From JBHGBB01 sp041946755 (GTDB lineage Bacteria > UBP4 > UBA4092 > JAOAEQ01): DNA of 12,832 nucleotides. Numbering within the stretch: position 1 is the stretch's first letter; each line of letters starts with the position of its first letter. Shown here piece after piece: positions 1 to 5,454 of the stretch. The stretch lies in contig JBHGBB010000113.1 in NCBI GenBank assembly GCA_041946755.1, positions 1 through 12,832 on the forward strand. Reading direction: 5' to 3'. The translations under genes were made by a program, and so were the position numbers. Below the pieces are notes generated by a model that saw only the letters and a list, made by a program, of their open reading frames with translations, did no database searches and was not told the DNA's origin.

Positions 1-287
1 GCCTGCCCGCCGGCCCCGGCCAGCCGGCGCAAGGCTGCCTCGGCCGCCGCCCCGGTCTTGGCGCGAATCAGGTCCAGAACTGCCTCAGCCTGCACCAGGT
101 TGAGCCGTCCATTGATCACCGCCCTGGCCGTGAATTCGCCCGGTTCCGCCAGGACGGCGCCGGAGGCCAGGACCGCCGCGAGAATGCGCTGCAGGACCAG
201 CGGGCTCCCGTGGGCCTGGATCTCAACCAGGTCCTCCCCTGTATAGCTGTGCGGGGCCCGGAAGTAAAACGCCAGAACCTCATCGAT
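1..287 (-). CDS. mnmE: MnmE (TrmE) tRNA-modification GTPase, internal fragment, in-frame chimera with ABC gene
   Basis: Reading leftward from about base 287, the frame encodes IDEVLAFYFRAPHSYTGED, then HGSPLVLQRIL, AEPGEFTARA, NGRLNLVQAEAVLDLI and RAKTGAAAEAALRRLAG. These are the conserved blocks of the N-terminal, formyl-tetrahydrofolate-binding domain of MnmE and the start of its helical domain. MnmE works with MnmG to modify the wobble uridine of certain tRNAs. Only about 95 residues are present; the frame runs off the left edge, and there is no start codon of its own. GC content is roughly two-thirds, far above the rest of the window, and codons end mostly in G or C. Nothing else here relates to tRNA modification. 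I infer that this piece comes from another, GC-rich genome and was joined at a shared 18-nt stretch. The family identification is firm; its belonging to this locus is doubtful. Confidence 0.85.
   Translation of the reverse strand, partial: MDEVLAFYFRAPHSYTGEDLVEIQAHGSPLVLQRILAAVLASGAVLAEPGEFTARAVINGRLNLVQAEAVLDLIRAKTGAAAEAALRRLAGAGGQ
270..287. other. Chimeric junction between ABC ATPase and MnmE
   Basis: These 18 nt encode IDEVLA on the minus strand. That peptide fits both parents: Walker B plus D-loop of the ABC ATPase, and the stretch just before FRAPxSYTGED in MnmE. To the right the sequence is AT-rich ABC; to the left it is GC-rich MnmE, in the same frame. A change of protein family and base composition at a shared short word is the pattern of a false join by an assembler. 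A library chimera or real recombination cannot be excluded from sequence alone. Confidence 0.8.
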
Positions 288-803
288 CAACAGAATATCC
301 GGATTGATATTGATAGCGATCGAGAATCCCAGTCGTAAATACATCCCGGCAGAATAATGTTTTATCGGAACATCGATAAATTTCTCAAGTTCAGCGAATT
401 CGATTATTGCCGGCATTTTATCCGCTATTTCAGATTTCGATAATCCGAGAATGGCACCGTTTAAATAGATGTTTTCTTTTCCGGTCAAATCCGGATGGAA
501 TCCAGCAGCAAGTTCCAGCAATGCAGATAAGTGCCCGTTGATTTGAATAGTTCCTTTAGTTGGTGGAGTGATGCCCAAAATAATTCGCAATAAGGTAGTT
601 TTCCCGGAACCATTTTCACCAATGATTCCCAAGGTTTCGCCATGGGGTACATCAAAACTAATATTTTGTAGCGCCCAGAATTTCTCCCGACCGAGATTGC
701 GAACTGACCCGAATCGCAACAGGGTTTCGCGAAGTGTACCTTGCATTTGGTGATAGAGAATGAATTGTTTCCAAATATTTTTAACGTTTACTGCTGGAGT
801 CAT
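270..803 (-). CDS. Wzt/TagH-type ABC transporter ATP-binding protein, 3'-truncated
   Basis: The ATG is at 803-801, with an in-frame stop upstream at 815-813; a TTG at 809-807 is an alternative start. No good Shine-Dalgarno is seen: the GGAAG upstream is over 20 nt away. The product shows Walker A GENGSGKTT at residues 62-70, the signature region HYSAGMYLRL at 149-158 (typical polysaccharide exporters have YSSGMYVRL) and Walker B DILLIDE at 169-175. The long N-terminus before Walker A and the block LSALLELAAGFHPDLTGKENI (92-112) are typical of ATPases that export O-antigen, teichoic acid or capsule with a two-gene ABC-2 transporter. After IDEVLA the family expects VGD, but the frame continues as MnmE, so the H-loop and any C-terminal carbohydrate-binding domain are missing. 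It lies 27 nt after the third radical SAM gene in the same direction and is probably co-transcribed. The permease gene is not in the window. Confidence 0.88.
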
Positions 804-830
804 AATCAATAATTAAAATAAACTAACTTC

Positions 831-1889
831 CTATTTTTTCTGCAACCTTCGGCAATTAACACATTCCTTAGGTAACGTTCCTATTTTAAGGTTTCGACGG
901 AAAGAACGATATGCCTCATTATTCCAGACCTCGCGGAAACTATATTGATGAAGATTACCCATCACCCGGTCGGTATAACAACAGGGGCTGATATCGCCAT
1001 TCCAATATACGATTGCGATTCGCCATGGTTCTAGACAATAGTACCGAGTTGAAGGATCCGGCTTGGTATCAGTTTGCACTAAGTATTCGAATTGGGTTAA
1101 TCCGGATTGTTTTAATACTGCCGGTTCGCAGAATTTTATCGGCTCTTCGGTCGGGAGCACTAAATTGATATTTAATTTCTGGGCGGTTTCTTTTGCCAGA
1201 TTAAATACTTGATGCATTCGCTCTCGATCTAAGAATAAGGTCTCTTGAATCATAGCCACATCGAATACCCAGAGATGCTCGACAATAATAGTAGTCACTT
1301 CGAGCTCTTTCGCCAGTTTAATCACTTCCGGTAGTTCATCGATATTCTGCCGCATCGCAACAAAATGCAGATGTAATTCCGGATATTGACTATTCGCTTT
1401 ATGTTTGGCTGCATTCAGATTTCTGATATTATTAATAATCGTATCAAAATTCGCCCGTAACCGGATACTTTCAAATTGCGATTTTGTAGCGGCATCCAGT
1501 GAAACCGTAAGTAAATCCAACGGGAACGAAACTAATGGTTCAATCACTTCCGGAGTTAACATTAATCCATGGGTGAAAAAACTTACTTTTACCTTGTATG
1601 ATTTCGCTTGCTTAATCCAGGATAACAGTCGTTTATGCAGTAATGGTTCTCCGCGCGCTTGTAGATTGATTTCCTGGATATAGGGGAAAACCGGAACTAA
1701 TGTCTGAAAGACGGTTTCATCCATATCCCCGATTTGGTAGGTATGCTGGTAATGCCGGAAACACATGATACAGTCGATATTGCATCGGTTGGTTGGTTCG
1801 ATCAGCAGCATATCGGGGTATGACCATAACTTCGATTTTACCGTTTTCCGTTCGAATTGTTTGAGTTTACGATACCATGCTTTTTTCAT
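831..1889 (-). CDS. Radical SAM/SPASM-domain enzyme (paralog 3 of 3)
   Basis: This 352-residue protein carries the radical SAM motif C36-N-I-D-C40-I-M-C43, which binds the 4Fe-4S cluster that cleaves S-adenosylmethionine. The conserved block FVAMRQNIDELPEVIKLAKE, shared with both neighbours, lies mid-protein. The C-terminal SPASM-like part has CLEPW (C285), SPCC (C303, C304), a GNLHQYSFREVWNNEAYRSFR segment and CVNC (C343, C346). The protein stops six residues later, so the final Cys seen in paralog 2 is absent. No membrane segment is visible, so it is probably cytoplasmic. The start is 15 nt after the stop of paralog 2, which suggests one transcript, and the ABC ATPase follows 27 nt after its stop. 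There is no convincing Shine-Dalgarno. It is the most divergent of the three. The family call is strong. The substrate is unknown: sugar, lipid or peptide modification are all possible. Confidence 0.9.
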   Translation of the reverse strand: MKKAWYRKLKQFERKTVKSKLWSYPDMLLIEPTNRCNIDCIMCFRHYQHTYQIGDMDETVFQTLVPVFPYIQEINLQARGEPLLHKRLLSWIKQAKSYKVKVSFFTHGLMLTPEVIEPLVSFPLDLLTVSLDAATKSQFESIRLRANFDTIINNIRNLNAAKHKANSQYPELHLHFVAMRQNIDELPEVIKLAKELEVTTIIVEHLWVFDVAMIQETLFLDRERMHQVFNLAKETAQKLNINLVLPTEEPIKFCEPAVLKQSGLTQFEYLVQTDTKPDPSTRYYCLEPWRIAIVYWNGDISPCCYTDRVMGNLHQYSFREVWNNEAYRSFRRNLKIGTLPKECVNCRRLQKK

Positions 1890-1904
1890 GAGTTTAAATG
1901 CTTG

Positions 1905-3188
1905 TTATCTCGGTCCGGGTTCTACTACAATCATTTGATGGCTAAGGTTTTTAATATCTTTATATCGGCAATCGAAACAATATTTGCAACGATACGGTTC
2001 CGCTGGCGTATTCACATTACGACGTAACGCTCGATACTTATCATTATTCCAGATACTCTGGAAATCCGATTTGGTTAAATCACCTAAACTAGATATGTTA
2101 ATACAACATGGGGTGATTGTACCATCGCTATTGATATAAATATATTGCCAAGGTTCTAAACATTGTTTATTAAACTGGCCGGAACCGCTGATTCCATCAT
2201 CGGTTAATTGATATCGTTTCAATTCCGGAATATTCAATCGTACCTGAAGAGATTGCGCCAGTTGCTGCGATGCTTTAAACATGCGTGCCGTTAATTCCGG
2301 GAAATAATATAATGATTCTTCCCGAAAATCTTCACTGAAAACATTCAAATATCCGACATCGACATCACCGGCATCAACTTCTTTTGCAAATCGGATAAAT
2401 TCCGGCAGTTGTTCGATGTTTTTCCGCATCGCGACAAATCCCAACCGCAAATTAGGTTTCTGGGTATGTAGTGCGATTCGTTGCCGATTAAATTCTCGGA
2501 TATTTTCGATGATGGTCGGGAGCAAATTCGCTTGACGAATATAGGTATAGGTTTGGGCATCGATAGTATCGATTGACACCAGCAATTCATTAATCGGACC
2601 GGCAATAATCTTTTTAGATACTGAAGGGGTTAGGAGAATACCATTCGTAATCAGCGAAACGGTTTGCTGATTATGGAAGGGAAGTCGATCGAGATATTCA
2701 AAGAAATGCTGGGCGGTTAACGATTCGCCGAAGCCAAATACTGCGATGTAGTTTTGATATGGTATTAGGAATTTAATCGCATCGATCACCGATTCTGGAA
2801 TTTCCCGTTTATTTACTTCCAGCCAATTCTGGGGACACATCCGGCAGCGGAGGTTACAGTTTCGAGTCATTTCTATGGACATTCGGGTAGGGTAGGAGAA
2901 AACCTGTTCCGTTCGCTGCTGGCTTTCAATTTCATTCAGGAGTTGATTATATCGTTTCTTTTCTATAATATCGGCAGAGTCATCGCGATGTATTCGATAA
3001 CAATGTTGGAGTTCTCTAATCAACCACTTAGTAATCGCATTTTTCGGTAACGGTTTCGATGCCGCTTGCGTATCATAGACCACGCCTTCACCGAAATTGA
3101 TATAATATTTCGACGCTAATAAACGCCGTAAAAATCGCTGGAACCGTAATTCTGATGCAAGAATTCCGAGTTTGAGTTGAGATAACAT
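1905..3188 (-). CDS. Radical SAM/SPASM-domain enzyme (paralog 2 of 3)
   Basis: This 427-residue protein has an N-terminal extension of about 100 residues, then EMTRNCNLRCRMC with the radical SAM cysteines C111, C115 and C118. A glycine-rich GFGESL block and FVAMRKNIEQLPEFIRFAKE follow. Its SPASM-like C-terminus has the fullest cysteine set of the three paralogs: C343 (CLEPW), C361 and C362 (TPCC), and C401, C404 and C407 (CKYCFDC). That is enough for one auxiliary Fe-S cluster and perhaps more. It closely resembles paralog 1 (EMTRNCNLRCR, FGFGESL against YGFGESL, similar C-termini), so the two look like a fairly recent tandem duplication. The ATG has no Shine-Dalgarno; a TATAAT on the minus strand (3200-3195) lies only 6 nt before it. 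The gene sits between a 116-nt interval with an inverted repeat and the 15-nt gap to paralog 3. The substrate is not known. Confidence 0.92.
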   Translation of the reverse strand: MLSQLKLGILASELRFQRFLRRLLASKYYINFGEGVVYDTQAASKPLPKNAITKWLIRELQHCYRIHRDDSADIIEKKRYNQLLNEIESQQRTEQVFSYPTRMSIEMTRNCNLRCRMCPQNWLEVNKREIPESVIDAIKFLIPYQNYIAVFGFGESLTAQHFFEYLDRLPFHNQQTVSLITNGILLTPSVSKKIIAGPINELLVSIDTIDAQTYTYIRQANLLPTIIENIREFNRQRIALHTQKPNLRLGFVAMRKNIEQLPEFIRFAKEVDAGDVDVGYLNVFSEDFREESLYYFPELTARMFKASQQLAQSLQVRLNIPELKRYQLTDDGISGSGQFNKQCLEPWQYIYINSDGTITPCCINISSLGDLTKSDFQSIWNNDKYRALRRNVNTPAEPYRCKYCFDCRYKDIKNLSHQMIVVEPGPR

Positions 3189-3215
3189 GTTTAAATTATA
3201 AAATACTTAACTAGA

Positions 3216-3294
3216 GCCACAGAGATACAGAAGCACTGAGTAAAATTAAAAAATATATATAGGGTATTTCTCTGTGTCTCAGTGCCTCCGTGGC
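3216..3294. repeat. Imperfect inverted repeat of the GCCACGGAG/CACAGAG type
   Basis: The left arm (3216-3243, starting GCCACAGAGATACAG) and the reverse complement of the right arm (3267-3294, starting GCCACGGAGGCACTG) match at about 20 of 28 positions. Five of the eight differences are transitions. The AT-rich loop is 23 nt. It fills most of the 116-nt interval between two radical SAM genes. I recognise the GCCACGGAGGCAC...ACACAGAGAAA word as a common dispersed intergenic repeat in many environmental bacteria; its function is unknown. No T-run follows the stem in either direction, so a terminator role is unlikely. Confidence 0.7.
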
Positions 3295-3304
3295 AAGGTA
3301 ATAC

Positions 3305-4648
3305 CTAGCTTTTCTCTAACACCAGAATATGATGATTGATATTATGAATATTCCGGAATCGATAATCCAGGCAATATCGGCAACGGTACATTTCCTTATT
3401 GGAGTTTAGATACTGTCGGAATTCCTGAAATGCCGGATTGTTCCAGATGGTTTCGAAGGTATCATCATTTAGGTTTCCGAGTGGTTTACTGGTATTCCAG
3501 CAGGGGATTACCGAGCCATCAGCGCAGATTTGAATAAATTGCCATGGTTCCCGGCATTCAGAGTGTTTTAATGGCGCACCGTTATTTCCCGGATTCGGCT
3601 GATTTTCCGGATGGAACATTGGCGGAAGATGTAGATCGATTCCGAGCTGAGTAGCAATTTGTTTTGCTTCAGAGAAGATACGGTCGGATAGTTCCTGATA
3701 GAAGAATAAGCTCTGCTCGCGCAATTCTTCCCGATAAGTATTCATATATCCAACATCGATATGTTCTGCGTGCAGTTCTTTAGCTAGTCGAACGAAATTC
3801 GGAAGCTCTTCAATATTTTTTCGGAGCGCAACGAAATCGAACCGTAAGGTCGGTTTACTTTGTCCTCGTTCCTGTTTTAATTGATTAAAATACTTTATAT
3901 TATCGATAATCTGCTGCCATAAGCGTTTACCGCGAATATATTCATATGTATCGGGATTGGCTGCATCCAGCGAGATTCCCAGCATATTTATCGGACTATC
4001 GAGAATCAACCGGCTTTTATCAGGCGATAATAAAGTTCCATTAGTGGTTAGGAGTACCGTTTGATTGTTGTCGAATGGTAATTGCCGCATATAATCGAAA
4101 AAATGGGGTGCAGCAAGCGATTCTCCAAAACCATATACGGCAACAGATTCACAATAGGGAATCAATGGGCTGAGTTTCCGAATGAGTTCCGGAGTTATTT
4201 CCGGCCGATCGATATCAACGATCGATTGGCAGCAAATCCGGCAGCGAAGATTACAATTCCGGGTCATTTCCAGATACATTCGGTATGGATGAGCATAAGA
4301 TACTGCAAGCTGTTGTTTTTGTTCAATCAGGTTTAATGTTTTATTCAACGCGCGTTTTTCAATTGGATTTAAACAGTTATTGATATGAAACTGAAAAATT
4401 TTTTGGAATTGTTCAAGAAATCGGATTCGGGCTTTATCGGAAATACGATTAAATTCTGGGAGTTTGACTAATTCCTGATGTTCAAGATGGAAAAATTCCG
4501 ATAAAGATAGTAATCTTTTTTTACCCGATTTTGAGTTGGTAACAAAGAATTTTAAATATAGTCTACAGAGGATTAGAAACAGTGGAAAGAAAACCGGTAG
4601 GGTCAATAAGGTCAAAACCGGACTGTGATTTTTGTTCGATAATGGCAT
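3305..4648 (-). CDS. Radical SAM/SPASM-domain enzyme with hydrophobic N-terminus (paralog 1 of 3)
   Basis: This 447-residue protein is the first gene of the leftward run. Residues about 11-36 (VLTLLTLPVFFPLFLILCRL and onward) form a hydrophobic segment that could anchor it in the membrane, which the two paralogs lack. The radical SAM motif is C132-N-L-R-C136-R-I-C139, inside EMTRNCNLRCR. GFGESLAAPHFF and FVALRKNIEELPNFVRLAKE match paralog 2. In the C-terminal SPASM-like region C365, C383, C423 and C426 are kept, but two positions that are Cys in paralog 2 are changed: CC has become C383-W384, and CxxCxxC has become C423-R-Y-C426-L-D-Y429. An extra C375 (ICADG) is present. The auxiliary cluster may therefore be altered. 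The ATG is the first in frame and has no clear Shine-Dalgarno; a 13-nt motif shared with the divergent gene lies 47 nt upstream. The substrate is unknown. Confidence 0.92.
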   Translation of the reverse strand: MPLSNKNHSPVLTLLTLPVFFPLFLILCRLYLKFFVTNSKSGKKRLLSLSEFFHLEHQELVKLPEFNRISDKARIRFLEQFQKIFQFHINNCLNPIEKRALNKTLNLIEQKQQLAVSYAHPYRMYLEMTRNCNLRCRICCQSIVDIDRPEITPELIRKLSPLIPYCESVAVYGFGESLAAPHFFDYMRQLPFDNNQTVLLTTNGTLLSPDKSRLILDSPINMLGISLDAANPDTYEYIRGKRLWQQIIDNIKYFNQLKQERGQSKPTLRFDFVALRKNIEELPNFVRLAKELHAEHIDVGYMNTYREELREQSLFFYQELSDRIFSEAKQIATQLGIDLHLPPMFHPENQPNPGNNGAPLKHSECREPWQFIQICADGSVIPCWNTSKPLGNLNDDTFETIWNNPAFQEFRQYLNSNKEMYRCRYCLDYRFRNIHNINHHILVLEKS

Positions 4649-4694
4649 AAGTATGGATTAAGATTACTTTTTATACTTTAATAATATTTTATCA

Positions 4695-4707
4695 TAATTA
4701 GCGATAT
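4695..4707 (-). promoter_or_regulatory. Candidate shared operator word ATATCGCTAATTA
   Basis: On the minus strand, 47 nt ahead of the first radical SAM start, the word ATATCGCTAATTA occurs. The identical 13 nt occurs on the plus strand at 5417-5429, ahead of the divergent GT-C-like gene, where its first 10 nt are also mirrored at 5444-5453. At 4702-4709 the site includes the palindrome CGATATCG. A common regulator of both transcription units is a reasonable inference. A chance match in AT-rich DNA is possible. Confidence 0.35.
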
Positions 4708-4800
4708 CGTTGGGAGATTAATCAATATCAAGGTAAACATCGCCTGCCCCTTTGTTCTAACATAAAATAGACAGGAATTACTATCGGATTATACCGGTTT

Positions 4801-4833
4801 ATAACCCGAATTGGTCCGAGCAATTCGGGTTAT
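4801..4833. repeat. Perfect 13-bp inverted repeat, 7-nt loop
   Basis: ATAACCCGAATTG (4801-4813) and its exact reverse complement CAATTCGGGTTAT (4821-4833) flank GTCCGAG. The stem is perfect, and no T-run follows on either side. It lies about 150 nt upstream of the radical SAM run. It could be an operator or a small palindromic repeat; it differs in sequence from the three palindromes to its right. Confidence 0.75.
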
Positions 4834-4882
4834 TAACCCATACTCCATACCAGTTGGAATAGGGATGGTAGTGGTTTTACAG

Positions 4883-4911
4883 GAGCAAACTGCAAAGTTT
4901 GCAGTTTGCTC
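4883..4911. repeat. Perfect 14-bp palindrome (GCAAACTG family)
   Basis: GAGCAAACTGCAAA (4883-4896) and TTTGCAGTTTGCTC (4898-4911) are exact reverse complements around a single G. The right arm is followed by GTAACCGTAAGTAAATCAAT, a flank that recurs in degraded form near the next two palindromes. This is the first member of a small family whose half-site reads about AGCAA(A/G)(C/T)TG. Confidence 0.75.
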
Positions 4912-5105
4912 GGTAACCGTAAGTAAATCAATAAAATCAGCTTAAATTTATGCGGTAAAAAATCAGATTGCAAACTTTACAAACTGATCCAGATCGAGCT
5001 TATTGAAGGATAGAAATTATCATCTTGGATAAACATAGCACTATTTTAAAATCAAAATCCATTTTGACTTTACCGGAATGGCATTGTAACTATAAAAAAA
5101 TCAAT

Positions 5106-5144
5106 CTATATAGCAAGTTGCAAAGCATGCAACTTGCTATATAG
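5106..5144. repeat. Perfect 17-bp inverted repeat (GCAAGTTG family)
   Basis: CTATATAGCAAGTTGCA (5106-5122) pairs exactly with TGCAACTTGCTATATAG (5128-5144) around AAGCA. The preceding bases, GTAACTATAAAAAAATCAAT, resemble the flank of the 4883 and 5163 palindromes. The strong stem suggests either a mobile palindromic element or a structured transcript. No poly-T tract follows, so a simple terminator is unlikely. Confidence 0.75.
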
Positions 5145-5162
5145 TTGTTTATATATCGTTAT

Positions 5163-5196
5163 ATAGAAACAAACTGGAATTTATCCAGTTTGCTAT
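5163..5196. repeat. Interrupted inverted repeat (CAAACTGGA family)
   Basis: CAAACTGGA (5170-5178) pairs exactly with TCCAGTTTG (5184-5192) around ATTTA. An outer ATAG/CTAT pair is separated from it by an unpaired AAA on the left side only. The flank CTAACTATAAATAAATCAATA follows directly and matches the flank after the 4883 palindrome. It looks like a decayed copy of the same element. Confidence 0.65.
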
Positions 5197-5360
5197 CTAA
5201 CTATAAATAAATCAATATAACCAGTTAAAAATCCAGATCGTTGATTAATAATCATATATATACGGATAAATTGGGTATGGTATAGTAAATAAAAAAGAAT
5301 CGATTATCTAAACGAAAAATATAAACAGATAAAAAAAAAGAATTTAAATTAGTCTTGCCA

Positions 5361-5389
5361 TTGACATGGTCAAAATTTAGCAGTATAAT
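5361..5389 (+). promoter_or_regulatory. Consensus sigma-70-type promoter for GT-C-like gene
   Basis: TTGACA at 5361-5366 is followed by a spacer of exactly 17 nt and TATAAT at 5384-5389, a perfect match to the housekeeping promoter consensus. The expected transcription start is near 5396, giving a leader of about 55 nt before the ATG at 5452. This is the clearest promoter in the window. It suggests strong basal transcription unless repressed. Confidence 0.85.
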
Positions 5390-5408
5390 AAACGTCGTTC
5401 GAGGGATT

Positions 5409-5454
5409 GAGGTGGAATATCGCTAATTAAGTTTTATGTAGGGTTAGCGATATG
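5409..5454 (+). promoter_or_regulatory. Leader hairpin placing a distant Shine-Dalgarno by the start codon
   Basis: GAGGTGG at 5409-5415 is a strong Shine-Dalgarno match but lies 36 nt before the ATG, with no usable start codon at normal spacing. Between them, ATATCGCTAA (5417-5426) pairs exactly with TTAGCGATAT (5444-5453) around a 17-nt loop. The right arm includes the first two bases of the ATG. Folding would bring the ribosome site next to the start, or instead hide the start codon. As DNA, the same palindrome could be a repressor operator. Which applies is inference. Confidence 0.5.

Larger units (their letters stand above)
4649..5451. other. 803-nt gene-free divergent intergenic region with palindromes
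   Basis: No convincing gene or RNA gene was seen here on either strand. The region separates the leftward radical SAM run from the rightward GT-C-like gene. It holds four clear inverted repeats (4801-4833, 4883-4911, 5106-5144, 5163-5196), degenerate copies of a flank reading roughly TAAC-N3-AA-N2-AAATCAAT (near 4914, 5087 and 5199), a 13-nt word shared by both gene upstream regions, and a consensus promoter at its right end. The rest is AT-rich, with nothing I can name. A promoter for the leftward genes must lie here, but I could not pick one with confidence. Confidence 0.7.

Noticed and set aside
58..246. Plus-strand open frame in the GC-rich left end
   Set aside because: It is the antisense of a clear MnmE coding frame; GC-rich DNA has few stops, and the product matches no family I recognise.
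1..803. ABC ATPase-MnmE hybrid as a real bifunctional protein
   Set aside because: Both domains are cut at the join, neither is complete, and the base composition changes sharply there.
2345..2605. 86-codon minus-strand frame inside the second radical SAM gene
   Set aside because: It overlaps a conserved part of the radical SAM protein in another frame and has no independent support.
3216..3294. Rho-independent terminator between radical SAM genes
   Set aside because: The stem is imperfect with a long loop, and no T-tract follows; the genes on both sides look co-directional and linked.
831..4648. The radical SAM enzymes as sulfatase-maturating enzymes (anSME) for the nearby sulfatase-like protein
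   Set aside because: The motif surroundings (CNLRCRMC, CNIDCIMC) differ from the anSME CxxxCxYCFY pattern, and the sulfatase-like protein has Thr at the nucleophile, which cannot become formylglycine.
831..4648. A RiPP cluster with a small precursor peptide
   Set aside because: The gaps between the radical SAM genes (116, 15 and 27 nt) and the 803-nt upstream region show no peptide gene with a ribosome site or a Cys/Gly-rich core.
5052..5067. TCAAAAT-CC-ATTTTGA palindrome
   Set aside because: The arms are short and AT-rich and the 2-nt loop cannot fold as drawn; expected by chance in this region.
4883..5196. CRISPR-like or phage attachment array
   Set aside because: The repeats differ in sequence and spacing, are palindromic, and have no uniform spacers, cas genes or integrase nearby.
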